Origin: Cryptosporangium minutisporangium
GTDB lineage: Bacteria > Actinomycetota > Actinomycetes > Mycobacteriales > Cryptosporangiaceae
Direction of reading: 5' to 3'
Length of the DNA stretch: 64,000 nt
Assembly: GCF_039536245.1 (NCBI RefSeq)
Contig: NZ_BAAAYN010000040.1
Span: 10,171-74,170 of the forward strand
A model generated the notes under the pieces. The model worked only from the letters and a program-made list of their open reading frames with translations, was not told the DNA's origin and ran no database searches. Of the stretch, positions 25,155 through 36,805 are shown piece after piece; position 1 is the first letter of the stretch, and every line of letters starts with the position of its first letter. The position numbers and the translations under genes were made by a program.

Positions 25155-26452
25155 CCCGGGGCCCGGGGATCGAGCCTCGGCCCGGCGGGACCGGTCCGGT
25201 GGGGCCAGTACAGACTGGGCCGGTGGGCGGGAATTGGCCGGTGCCCTCGACGCGGGTGCGAGAGCTGATCCGGCGTGGTGCCGAGATCGCACTGCACCCG
25301 CCGGGCGCGTGGATCGAGGAGCTGTACGCCGCGGCGCTCGGCGGGGAGCGCATGCGGGCGATCGCGGAGGACCCGGTGCTCAGCGAGGGAGCCCGGCGGA
25401 CGAACGTCGCGAACGTGCTGCACTGGGCCGCCGCGAACCTGCAGCGGCCGGGGGAGCGGGTTCCGGCGAACGTCAGCGCCGAGGTCCTGGAGATCGCCAG
25501 GGACCTGGTTCGCCGTGGCCTCGACGAGCGGGCGCTGGACTCGTACCGCACCGCGCAGAACGTCGCGTGGCGGCACTGGATGGAGATCTGCTTCGAGCTG
25601 ACCGACGACCCGGCCGAGCTGCGGGAGCTGCTCGACGTCTCGTCCCGGTCGATCGGGACGTTCCTCGACGACACGGTCACCGCGCTCACCGTCCGCATGC
25701 AGGCCGAGCGGGAGGAACTGACCCGCGGCACCCACGCCGAGCGCCGGGCGGCGGTGACGCTGCTGCTGGAGGGCGCACCGATCAGCCGCAGCCGGGCCGA
25801 GGACCAGCTCGGTTACCGGCTCGGCGGCCCGCACGTCGCCGCGATCGTCTGGAGCAGCACCGGCACGCCGATGAGCGAGCTGGAGGACACCGCAGAGGCG
25901 GTCCGGAAAGCCGGCGGGGCGTCCCGCCGGCTCACCGTGCTGGCCGGCGCGGGCACGGTGTGGATCTGGCTGCCCACCGCGGACGCACCGCCCACCGAAG
26001 CGCTCCAGGCGCACCTGCCGGGGAGCGCGGACGTCCGGGTCGCCGTCGGACGTCCGGGACGTGACCTCGAGGGCTTCCGGCGCAGCCACCTCGACGCGCT
26101 GACCACCCAGCGCATGCTGGCCCGGCTGACCTCGCCCCGGCGGATCGCCCGGTTCGAGGACGTCCAGCTGGTCGCGGCCCTGACCGCGGACCCGACCCAG
26201 GCCGACGAGTTCGTCGCGGAGACGCTCGGCGAGTTGGCCGCGGCCGAGCCGGAGCTGCGCGACACGCTCGTGACCTACCTGCGCGAACAGTGCAACAGCT
26301 CCCGCACGGCCGAGCGGCTGTTCACCCACCGCAACACCGTGCTGCGGCGGCTGGCCCGGGCCGACGATCTGCTGCCGAGGCCGCTGGCGCAGAACACGAT
26401 CGCCGTCGCGGCCGCGCTGGAGGTCCTGCACTGGCGCGGCCGCGCGGGGTGA
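25151..26452 (+). CDS. PucR-family transcriptional regulator
   Basis: About 433 aa. The C-terminal segment is the PucR helix-turn-helix (LVTYLREQCNSSRTAERLFT, HRNTVLRRLARADDLL). The middle carries a GGDEF-like fold remnant typical of CdaR/PucR regulators, and the N-terminal half is helical. The GTG at 25151 overlaps the SDR stop (GTGA), in line with the coupled operon. The first 30 residues are a Gly/Pro-rich stretch, so GTG 25241 is a real alternative. It probably activates the monooxygenase-SDR operon in response to its substrate; this is inferred from position. Confidence 0.88.
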   Translation: MTRGPGIEPRPGGTGPVGPVQTGPVGGNWPVPSTRVRELIRRGAEIALHPPGAWIEELYAAALGGERMRAIAEDPVLSEGARRTNVANVLHWAAANLQRPGERVPANVSAEVLEIARDLVRRGLDERALDSYRTAQNVAWRHWMEICFELTDDPAELRELLDVSSRSIGTFLDDTVTALTVRMQAEREELTRGTHAERRAAVTLLLEGAPISRSRAEDQLGYRLGGPHVAAIVWSSTGTPMSELEDTAEAVRKAGGASRRLTVLAGAGTVWIWLPTADAPPTEALQAHLPGSADVRVAVGRPGRDLEGFRRSHLDALTTQRMLARLTSPRRIARFEDVQLVAALTADPTQADEFVAETLGELAAAEPELRDTLVTYLREQCNSSRTAERLFTHRNTVLRRLARADDLLPRPLAQNTIAVAAALEVLHWRGRAG

Positions 26453-26456
26453 GCGC

Positions 26457-26477
26457 TAGGCGGTGTTTCACCGCCTA
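26457..26477. terminator. Hairpin at the converging gene ends
   Basis: Perfect 9-bp stem TAGGCGGTG/CACCGCCTA with loop TTT, placed between the PucR gene and the end of the secreted DUF3455 gene. Its right arm includes the stop codon of the latter. It could end transcription in both directions. Confidence 0.65.
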
Positions 26478-27116
26478 CGACCCGGGAACCCAGAACACGT
26501 AGTCGGCGCCGTAGCGGACCGAGCGCCGCTCGTCCGGCGTACACGGGCCGGTCGGCGAGAGGCCACCGCGGGTGTTGACGCGGCTGATGTGGGTCACCGC
26601 CGCCAGCTCGGTTCCGGCCGGCGCGTTCTCATACGCCTCCACCCGCAGCAGCAGCCACGGGATCGTGCCGGGCTGCGGCACCGTCGGCTGCACCAAGGCG
26701 CCGACCAGCGTCGACCCGTCGCGCTTGGAGGTCCAGCTCGGCCCGGCGTAGTGGTGGATCCGGCCGGGACGTCCGTACCGGACCAGGCGTGCCTCCGGGG
26801 TGGACCCCGCGTTCCAGGTGCCGGCCGTGCCGCAGGTGTAGGTCTGGACGCCGTGGACGACCCGGTACACCGAGAGAACGCGGTAGTTCCCGCTCGGCCT
26901 CGGCGTGCCGGGCGGCAGCGTGTAGCCGCGTTTGCCGTGCTGCATCGCAGGGTTTTGCTGCCCGGCTCGGCCGTGCTGCATGGCCGGCGTCCCTTGCGCG
27001 GCCTGGCCGTGCTGCATCGCCTGCGCTGCGGCGGGCGCGAGCCCGCCGGCGAGCGCGGCCGAAGCGGCGACTGCGAGGACGGCCCGAAGCCGGCGTGTCC
27101 CCCCGATGCCCCACAT
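26475..27116 (-). CDS. Secreted DUF3455-like protein with MQHG repeats
   Basis: A 213-aa exported protein. The signal peptide ends near APAAAQA (about 32). Three 12-residue imperfect repeats follow, each starting with AMQHG. The remainder matches DUF3455 (GVQTYTCGTAGTWNAGSTPE, SWTSKRDGSTLVGA, WLLLRVEA), a beta-rich extracellular domain of unknown role. The Met/His-rich repeats could bind a soft metal such as copper, but that is speculation. A GGAGG ribosome site sits seven bases before the ATG. Two Cys residues remain in the mature part and may form a disulfide. Confidence 0.85.
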   Translation of the reverse strand: MWGIGGTRRLRAVLAVAASAALAGGLAPAAAQAMQHGQAAQGTPAMQHGRAGQQNPAMQHGKRGYTLPPGTPRPSGNYRVLSVYRVVHGVQTYTCGTAGTWNAGSTPEARLVRYGRPGRIHHYAGPSWTSKRDGSTLVGALVQPTVPQPGTIPWLLLRVEAYENAPAGTELAAVTHISRVNTRGGLSPTGPCTPDERRSVRYGADYVFWVPGS

Positions 27117-27214
27117 GCTGAACCTCCGATGTGTCGCGACGCTGTGACGGGTTCATCTACCCATGGTCACGGCGTTCGTGGAGGTCCTTTAGAAGGTCTT
27201 AGTTCTGGACGCGG

Positions 27215-28513
27215 TCAGGCCGATTTGCCGGCGGCGACCGCCGGGTTGCCTTCGCGGGTCCGGTCGAGCCACTGCATCACCGGCGTCGCGGCGACGCCGT
27301 GCACGACCACCGAGAGCAGGACGACGAAGCCGACGGTGGCCCAGAGCAGGTCGGTGCCGGGGAATTCCGCGTGGGTGACCGCGTACGCCACGTAGTAGAG
27401 CGAACCGATTCCGCGGATGCCGAAGAACGCGATGACCCACCGCTCCCGCGGTTTCGCGGTCGACCCCCGCAGCGACGCCCACGCGGCCAGCGGCCGCAGC
27501 ACGAACACCAGCACGACGCCGACCAGCGCGGCCTGCCAGGTCAGCGGCGCGAGCAGGCCGTCGATCACGGCGCCGCCGAAGAGCAGCAGCAGCATCACGG
27601 TGAGCAGCCGCTCGATCTGCTCGGCGAAGTCGTGCAGCACCTGGTGGCTGCCGTGCGACCGCTCCGACGCCCGGATCGAGACCGCGCAGACGAACACCGC
27701 GAGGAACCCGTAACCCTGCACCAGTTCGGCCGCGCCGTACGCGAGGAACGTGATCGCCAGCGCCAGGAAGCCCTCCGCGTGGTCGGCCAGGCGCAGCGTG
27801 TCCGAGCGCGAACGGTAGAAGAACAGCTTGCCGAGCAGCCATCCGACCGCGAGCCCGACCGCCACGCCGATCACCACGCGCCACAGCACGTCCAGCGCGA
27901 CCCAGCGCCAGAGCCAGTCGGCGAGCGCCGCCCAGCCCGAGGGCGCGTCCGCGGCGACGCCGGCGCCGGCCAGCGCGATCGCCCCGTAGACGAACGGGAA
28001 CGCCAGCCCGTCGTTGAGCCCCGCCTCCGACGTCAGGCCGAACCGGACCTCGTCCTCGGAATCCTCCTCGTCGGTGGGCTCGCCGACCTGCACGTCGGCG
28101 GCGAGCACGGGGTCGGTGGGGGCCAGCGCCGCTCCGAGCAGCAACGCCGACGCGGGCACCAGGCCCGCCCACCACCAGCCCAGCAGCGCGCTGAGCGCGA
28201 TCGTCAGTGGCATCGCGATCAGCAGTAGCCGCCACGTGACCGACCAGCGTCGCCAGCCGACCGGCCGGTCGAGCTTGAGCCCGGCGCCGATCAGGGCGAC
28301 GATCACGCCCACCTCGGTGAGCCGGGTGGTGACCTCGGGATGCTCGGTCGGCAGCGGGGAGCCCAGGTCGAGCGGCAGGGCGAACACGAGCATGCCCAGC
28401 CCGAGGAACGCGATCGGCAGCGAGAGCGGGCGTCCTTCCAGCAGACGAGGCAGTACACCAGCGAGTAGCGCGCCGACACCAACGATGGCGTAGGCCAGGT
28501 CTGCGGATTCCAT
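27215..28513 (-). CDS. Na+/H+ antiporter, CPA1/NhaP type
   Basis: A 432-aa polytopic membrane transporter with about twelve hydrophobic segments. It would exchange cytoplasmic Na+ or K+ for protons. Family signatures are LLLGAALAPTDPVLAADVQV and the ion-binding-site stretch SEAGLNDGLAFPFVYGAIAL with Asn-Asp. An acidic loop (DEEDSEDE) lies between them. The last charged helix pair ends with a short cytoplasmic tail. The ATG at 28513 begins directly before the first membrane segment; an upstream GTG (28540) is less likely. It is divergent from the uncharacterised gene at 28623. Confidence 0.9.
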   Translation of the reverse strand: MESADLAYAIVGVGALLAGVLPRLLEGRPLSLPIAFLGLGMLVFALPLDLGSPLPTEHPEVTTRLTEVGVIVALIGAGLKLDRPVGWRRWSVTWRLLLIAMPLTIALSALLGWWWAGLVPASALLLGAALAPTDPVLAADVQVGEPTDEEDSEDEVRFGLTSEAGLNDGLAFPFVYGAIALAGAGVAADAPSGWAALADWLWRWVALDVLWRVVIGVAVGLAVGWLLGKLFFYRSRSDTLRLADHAEGFLALAITFLAYGAAELVQGYGFLAVFVCAVSIRASERSHGSHQVLHDFAEQIERLLTVMLLLLFGGAVIDGLLAPLTWQAALVGVVLVFVLRPLAAWASLRGSTAKPRERWVIAFFGIRGIGSLYYVAYAVTHAEFPGTDLLWATVGFVVLLSVVVHGVAATPVMQWLDRTREGNPAVAAGKSA

Positions 28514-28622
28514 GACGCTACGTATGCCCCGTCCGTGCACGGATCACCCCTTCCGCGCGGGCGACGAAGAACACCCTCGGAGAGCACGTGGATCCGGTGC
28601 CGCGGCTGGGTACCCGCCCGGT

Positions 28623-29468
28623 ATGTGGTTCCTCACCGCCCCGATTCGTACCCGTCTCGCTTCGCGGCCGGCCGGTGCACGGGATCGTCCCTCGGCCGTC
28701 ACCGACGTCCTCGCGGCCGGTCTGGGAGCCGCGTTCGGGCTCGTGGCGCGGCTCCGCAACGCGCCCGCCCTGCATCCGCGCGGCTCGGTGGTCGCCGCCG
28801 TCATCCGGCGCGACGGATTGCCGGAGCCGATCGGGGTGCCATGGATCGACGAGCCGGGCCGGGACGACGCGCTGGTCCGGCTGTCCCGGGCCGCCGGTCT
28901 CCCCGCGCCGCTGCCGGACGTCCTCGGCCTGGCGCTCCGGGTCGACCCGGACGGGGAACCGGCCGACCTGCTGTTCTCCACCGCGGGGCGGGCGCCGGTC
29001 GCCCGGCACGTGCTGCGCCCTCGACGCGATCCGCGGCGCGCGGTCTACACCAGCCTCACGCCGTTCCGGGCTCCGGCCGGGGCGGTGGTGCTGGGTGCGC
29101 TGCCGGCACCCGCGCACCACGGCCGGCCGGCGTTCCACCTGGCGGTCGCGTCTCCCGCCGGGCCGTGGCGGCGGTTCGGCCGGCTGGAGCTGGCCGGTAC
29201 CGGGTCCGGCGACGCGGACCTGCGGTTCGACCCGGTGTTGCGGCCGGTCGCCGAGCTCGAGCTGCCGGAACCCCTGGCGACGCTGCGGGCCGTGGCGTAC
29301 CGCGCGTCCCGCGAGGGGCGGGCCCGCAGGCGGTTCCGTCCCTACCGGGAGACCGGTTTGACCAGCCCTTCCTGCGCGACCGTGGCGACCAGCCGACCGG
29401 CGGCGTCGAACAGCCGCCCGCGGCAGAGCCCGCGGCCGGCGCCCGCCCAGTCCGACTCCATCACGTAG
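28623..29468 (+). CDS. Uncharacterised protein, distant catalase-like pattern
   Basis: About 281 aa and not firmly recognised. The stretch LVRLSRAAGLPAPLPDVLGL, followed by ALRVDPDG and DLLFSTAG, resembles the heme-distal-to-core pattern of catalase-related proteins (VRFS...PD..G.A.RV). The catalytic His motif is not evident, so catalase activity is doubtful. The ATG has no good ribosome site. The last 42 codons run antisense through the end of the convergent thioesterase gene (127-base overlap). Natural homology probably ends near RRRFRPYRE, and the tail may be an accident of the reading frame. Confidence 0.6.
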   Translation: MWFLTAPIRTRLASRPAGARDRPSAVTDVLAAGLGAAFGLVARLRNAPALHPRGSVVAAVIRRDGLPEPIGVPWIDEPGRDDALVRLSRAAGLPAPLPDVLGLALRVDPDGEPADLLFSTAGRAPVARHVLRPRRDPRRAVYTSLTPFRAPAGAVVLGALPAPAHHGRPAFHLAVASPAGPWRRFGRLELAGTGSGDADLRFDPVLRPVAELELPEPLATLRAVAYRASREGRARRRFRPYRETGLTSPSCATVATSRPAASNSRPRQSPRPAPAQSDSIT

Positions 29469-30235
29469 AGCAGCCACTCGTCCGCCTGGACCGGGCCGTG
29501 GAACCAGACGGCGTGGTCGAGGCTGGCGACCAGCAGGCTGCGGTCGCCGATGATGGCGCGGTGCGGGTAGACGGCGGTCGAGAGCAGGAACATGTCGGAG
29601 AAGTAGGCGAGGCCGCACGCCTGCTGGATCGGGTCGTCGCCGAGCCGGTCCCGGATCCGGATCAGCACCTGTTGCCGGCGCGGCGCCTCGTCGCCCTGGA
29701 GTACGTAGTCGCGGGCCGGCCGGTCGACGAAGCGGACCTCGACCGGCTTGGGCGTGATCCGGGTCGAGAACCACTCGCCGAGGCGCGCGTCGGCGCGGGC
29801 CAGCGTCTCGGCCACCGATTCGACCGCGTCGAAGTCGGGCACCGGGGACGTCGGCACCTGGTGCTCCAGCACCGGACCGGACGGTGCCGCGGCGGCGAAC
29901 GACGCGGTCAGCGCGAACACCTCAGACGAGCCCTGCCGGCCGCGGACGTACCGGACGGCCTGCGCGCGGCCGTCGCGCACCACGTCGACGGTGTACTCGG
30001 TCGGCTCCTCCGGGTCGGCCGCGTCGAGGAAGTGCCCGTGCAGGGAGTGCGGCACCCGCCCGTCCGGAACGGTCCGTCCGGCGGCGGCCAACGCCTGGGC
30101 GACCAGTTGCCCGCCGAAGACCCGAGGCCCGGACGACCGGTCCACCGCGGTGGCGAGGTACCGCCCGTCGCCGGTCTCCTTCAGGTCCACCACGTCGGCC
30201 AGGCTGAGCGGTGTCACCGGGGTTGTGCTGTGCAT
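29342..30235 (-). CDS. tesB: Acyl-CoA thioesterase II
   Basis: A 297-aa double-hotdog thioesterase that hydrolyses acyl-CoA to free acid and CoA. Visible TesB features: RVFGGQLVAQALAAAGRTVP and HSLHGHFLDAADPEEPTEYT in the first hotdog, and LSTAVYPHRA plus SLDHAVWFHGPVQADEWLLY in the second, which carries the conserved Asp of the catalytic network. The ATG at 30235 fits the family's N-terminus. Together with the fatty-acyl ligase elsewhere in the window it fits lipid turnover. Its 3' end overlaps the convergent catalase-like gene. Confidence 0.92.
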   Translation of the reverse strand: MHSTTPVTPLSLADVVDLKETGDGRYLATAVDRSSGPRVFGGQLVAQALAAAGRTVPDGRVPHSLHGHFLDAADPEEPTEYTVDVVRDGRAQAVRYVRGRQGSSEVFALTASFAAAAPSGPVLEHQVPTSPVPDFDAVESVAETLARADARLGEWFSTRITPKPVEVRFVDRPARDYVLQGDEAPRRQQVLIRIRDRLGDDPIQQACGLAYFSDMFLLSTAVYPHRAIIGDRSLLVASLDHAVWFHGPVQADEWLLYVMESDWAGAGRGLCRGRLFDAAGRLVATVAQEGLVKPVSR

Positions 30236-30328
30236 CCAGCGACAGTCGCACACCGGCCGCGGTGCCCGCCGGACGTGTGAACGGCGTCACCCCGCGGTGC
30301 CGGGAGGGGCGCTCGGCAGAATGGGCTG

Positions 30329-31378
30329 GTGTCGAAACTGGAGCGGCGGGTCGTCGAGGTCGCGGAGAGCGCGCTGGCTACCCGGAAGGTGGTGTCCGCG
30401 GTCGACGTCCTGACCGGTTTGCGGTGGGTGCGTACGGCGCAGGTCGACTCGTGGCGCCACGGCCGGGTGGACGCGCTGGAGGCGGCCACCGCGGTCGACG
30501 CCGCGAAGCTGCTCGACGCGGTGAGCATCCTGCGCGAGTGGGCGCAGCGGAAGGGTCTGGTGCCGGGGGACGCCGTCTACGTCGCGGCCAGCCGGGACCG
30601 GCGCCCGCTCCGGTTCACCCGGGCCGGCGACGACGCGGTGGAGGCGGCGTTCCGGACCGAGTGGAGCGCCGCGGATCTCAGCCCGGCGCGGCGGAAGCGG
30701 CTCGCCGAGCGGCAGCAGGCCGTCCCCGACCTGGTCGTGCACGCCGCAGCCGGAGTCTGGGCGTGCGACGGCTGCGACGGCACCGCGCCGTTCCAGGTGC
30801 CCGACGGCGACGAGCGGCTCTGCCCGGGCTGCGCCGACCTGGACCATCTGGTGTTCCTGCCGGCCGGCCACGCCGCGCTCTCCCGGCGCGCGAAGGCCGA
30901 GAGCGGCCTGTCCGCGGTCGTCGTGCTCTTCAACCGGCGGCGGAAGCGCTACGAGCGGCAGGGCGTCTTGGTGGAGGAGGACGCGCTCGCGCGCGCCGAA
31001 CGATCCTGCCTGGACGACGAGGACGCGCGGGAGCGCCGGCGGCAACGGGACGAGGTGCGGCGCGCCGCCGCGGACGTGGAGTACCAGGCGGCGCTGGCGA
31101 CGCGGATCGCCGAGCTGTTCCCGGGGTGCCCGCCCGCGCGGGCGCAGGCGATCGCCCGCCACGCGGGGGAGCGTCGCAGCGGCCGGGTCGGACGGTCCGC
31201 GGCGGCGAAGGTGCTCGACGAGGAGGCGGTGACGCTCGCCGTCGTCGCGGCGGTGCGGCACGACGACACCGAGTACGACGCGCTGCTGATGGCGGGGGTG
31301 CCCCGCCGCGAGGCCCGGGCCCGGATCCGCCGCCGCCTCGACGACGTGCTCACCGCCTGGCGGCGCCGCGCGCGCTGA
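30329..31378 (+). CDS. DUF2293 domain-containing protein
   Basis: A 349-aa protein. The C-terminal part contains the DUF2293 signature LFPGCPPARAQAIARHAGER, which suggests a nucleic-acid-associated helical domain. The middle has a zinc-ribbon-like pair, CDGC and CPGC (about 151-175). The rest is rich in Arg and acidic residues, and a highly charged stretch (about 225-250) may be a coiled coil. GTG start. Function is unknown, but the metal knuckle and basic helices fit RNA or DNA binding. A large perfect hairpin follows the stop by about one base. Confidence 0.8.
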   Translation: MSKLERRVVEVAESALATRKVVSAVDVLTGLRWVRTAQVDSWRHGRVDALEAATAVDAAKLLDAVSILREWAQRKGLVPGDAVYVAASRDRRPLRFTRAGDDAVEAAFRTEWSAADLSPARRKRLAERQQAVPDLVVHAAAGVWACDGCDGTAPFQVPDGDERLCPGCADLDHLVFLPAGHAALSRRAKAESGLSAVVVLFNRRRKRYERQGVLVEEDALARAERSCLDDEDARERRRQRDEVRRAAADVEYQAALATRIAELFPGCPPARAQAIARHAGERRSGRVGRSAAAKVLDEEAVTLAVVAAVRHDDTEYDALLMAGVPRREARARIRRRLDDVLTAWRRRAR

Positions 31379-31379
31379 A

Positions 31380-31428
31380 TGACGCCATCTCCGCCTCCAC
31401 GCGCGCCGTGGAGGCGGAGATGGCGTCA
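31380..31428. terminator. Perfect 22-bp-stem hairpin between convergent genes
   Basis: Left arm 31380-31401 (starting TGACGCCATCTCCGCC), five-base loop CGCGC, and right arm 31407-31428 that is an exact reverse complement. It lies directly after the DUF2293 stop and 48 bases before the end of the isocitrate dehydrogenase gene, so it is placed to terminate both. The stem is much longer than typical terminators and perfectly matched, which also fits a recent palindromic insertion. Confidence 0.75.
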
Positions 31429-31475
31429 ACGAGCGTCGGCGCGGGCTCCCATTGGGTGCCCGTGCGGGACCGGGA

Positions 31476-34890
<3,415 letters not shown>

Positions 34891-34895
34891 GCGCC

Positions 34896-35858
34896 ATGCA
34901 CACGCTCTACCCGCCCCTCGAGCCGTACCGCACCGGAATGCTCGACGTCGGTGACGGCCACTCGGTCTACTGGGAGGAGTGCGGAACGCCCAACGGCAAA
35001 CCCGTGGTGTTCCTGCACGGGGGGCCGGGCGGCGGCTGCTCACCCGAGCACCGGCGCCTGTTCGACCCGGCGCGGTACCGGATCGTCCTGCTCGACCAGC
35101 GGGGCTGCGGGCGGAGCACCCCGCACGCCGGCCTGCCGGTGGCGGACCTGAGCGCGAACACGACCTGGCATCTCGTCGCCGACCTGGAGGCGCTCCGCGA
35201 GCACCTGGGCATCGACCGCTGGCAGGTGTTCGGCGGGTCGTGGGGGTCGACGCTGGCGCTGGTGTACGCGCAGACGCACCCCGAGCGGGTCACCGAGCTG
35301 GTGCTGCGCGGGATCTTCACGCTGCGGAAGGCCGAGATCGACTGGTTCTACGAGGGCCCGGCGGGCATGCTCGCGCCCGAGCGGTGGGAGGAGTTCACCG
35401 CGGCGGCCCCGGAGGCGGTGCCCGGCGAGTACGTCGAGGCCTACGCCCGGCGCCTGTTCGACCCCGACCCGGCGGTCCACGAGCCGGCGGCGCTGGCGTG
35501 GGCGCGGTGGGAGGCGGGGAACATCTCGCTGTTACCGCGGCCGGAGTTGCTGGCCTCCTACGGCCGGGCGCCGTTCGCGACCGCGTTCGCCCGGATCGAG
35601 AACCACTACTTCCGGCACGGCGGCTGGCTCACCGAGGGCCAGCTGATCGCCGAGGCACGCAAGCTCGCTGACATCCCGACCGTGATCGTCCAGGGCCGGT
35701 ACGACCTGTGCACCCCGGCCACCACGGCCTGGGAGCTGCACCGGGCGTTACCCGAGGCCGAGTTCGTCCTCGTCGACGACGCCGGGCACGCATTCGACGA
35801 GCCCGGCACCCTCGACGCACTGATCACCGCCACCGACCGATTCGCGGGGACGGAATGA
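34896..35858 (+). CDS. pip: Prolyl aminopeptidase (proline iminopeptidase)
   Basis: A 320-aa alpha/beta-hydrolase peptidase that removes N-terminal proline from peptides. The family signature is complete: VFLHGGPGGGCSPEHRRLFD near the start, LLDQRGCGRS, nucleophile Ser115 in GGSWGSTLAL, Asp in GRYDLCTP and His in DDAGHAF. No signal peptide, so it is cytoplasmic. Its stop overlaps the next ATG (ATGA), making a three-gene operon with the lactonase-like and oxidoreductase genes. Confidence 0.95.
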   Translation: MHTLYPPLEPYRTGMLDVGDGHSVYWEECGTPNGKPVVFLHGGPGGGCSPEHRRLFDPARYRIVLLDQRGCGRSTPHAGLPVADLSANTTWHLVADLEALREHLGIDRWQVFGGSWGSTLALVYAQTHPERVTELVLRGIFTLRKAEIDWFYEGPAGMLAPERWEEFTAAAPEAVPGEYVEAYARRLFDPDPAVHEPAALAWARWEAGNISLLPRPELLASYGRAPFATAFARIENHYFRHGGWLTEGQLIAEARKLADIPTVIVQGRYDLCTPATTAWELHRALPEAEFVLVDDAGHAFDEPGTLDALITATDRFAGTE

Positions 35859-36805
35859 GAGCCGCCCAGATCGTCCGCTGCGGGACGCCGCCGGTCGCCG
35901 CCGACCTGCCGGAACCCGAGCCGAGCCCCACATCCGTGCTGGTCGAGGTCCTCGCGGCCCCGATCACGCCGCTGGACCTGCTGTGCGCGTCCGGAACGTC
36001 GTACTTCGGCGTGCCGCCGACCCCCTACGTCCCCGGCGTCCAGGGCGTCGGTCGGTACGACGGCCGGACGGTCTGGTTCCCCACGTCGGCCGGGATGGCG
36101 CCGGGCGACGGCAGCATGGCGCAGCGGGTCGCGGTCCTGGCGTCGGACCTGGTGGAGTTGCCGTCCGGAGCGGATCCGGTCGGTGTCGCGGCCGCGGGCC
36201 TCTCCGCGGTCGCCGCGTACGCGGCGCTGACCTGGACCGGTGCACTCACGGCCGGGGAGCGGGTCGTGGTGCTCGGCGCCGGCGTGGTCGGGCAGGCCGC
36301 GATCCAGCTGGCCCGTTCCGCGGGCGCGGAGCTCGTCGTGGCCGCCGCCCGGTCGGCCGCGGCACAGCGCCGGGCTGAGGCCGCCGGAGCGGACGTCGTC
36401 GTGCCGCTCGACAGCGACGACGTCGACGAGCTGGCCCGCCGGTTCGCCGCGGCCTGCCCGGACGGCGCCGACCTCGTCCTCGACGGCCTGTTCGGGGCAC
36501 CGGCGGCGGCCGCGCTGCGCGCGCTGCGCCCGGGCGGCCGCCTGGTGAACCTCGGTAGCTCGGCGGGGGAGACCGCGCCGTTCGACTCCGCGACGCTGCG
36601 GAGCCGGTCCCTGCGGGTGCTCGGCTACACGAACAACGCGCTGACGCCCGCCGATCGCGCCGCGGCCGTGCGCACGATCGCCGAGGCCATCGACGGCGGC
36701 CGGCTCGTCGTCGCCCGGGAGGTCGTTCCGCTGGAGGAGGTCACCGCCGCCTGGGAACGGCAGGCCGCCGGCGCCGCCGAGGGACGCATCGTCCTCACGC
36801 CGTGA
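35855..36805 (+). CDS. Quinone-oxidoreductase-like MDR-family protein
   Basis: A 316-aa medium-chain dehydrogenase/reductase of the zinc-free NADPH:quinone reductase branch. It has the N-terminal GroES-like domain and a Rossmann domain with VVVLGAGVVGQAAIQLARSA, then GADLVLDGLFGAPAAAALRA and RPGGRLVNLG. The zinc-binding Cys and His residues of alcohol dehydrogenases are absent. Last gene of a coupled three-gene operon. Its 3' end overlaps the convergent HelR gene by 11 bases. Confidence 0.9.
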   Translation: MRAAQIVRCGTPPVAADLPEPEPSPTSVLVEVLAAPITPLDLLCASGTSYFGVPPTPYVPGVQGVGRYDGRTVWFPTSAGMAPGDGSMAQRVAVLASDLVELPSGADPVGVAAAGLSAVAAYAALTWTGALTAGERVVVLGAGVVGQAAIQLARSAGAELVVAAARSAAAQRRAEAAGADVVVPLDSDDVDELARRFAAACPDGADLVLDGLFGAPAAAALRALRPGGRLVNLGSSAGETAPFDSATLRSRSLRVLGYTNNALTPADRAAAVRTIAEAIDGGRLVVAREVVPLEEVTAAWERQAAGAAEGRIVLTP

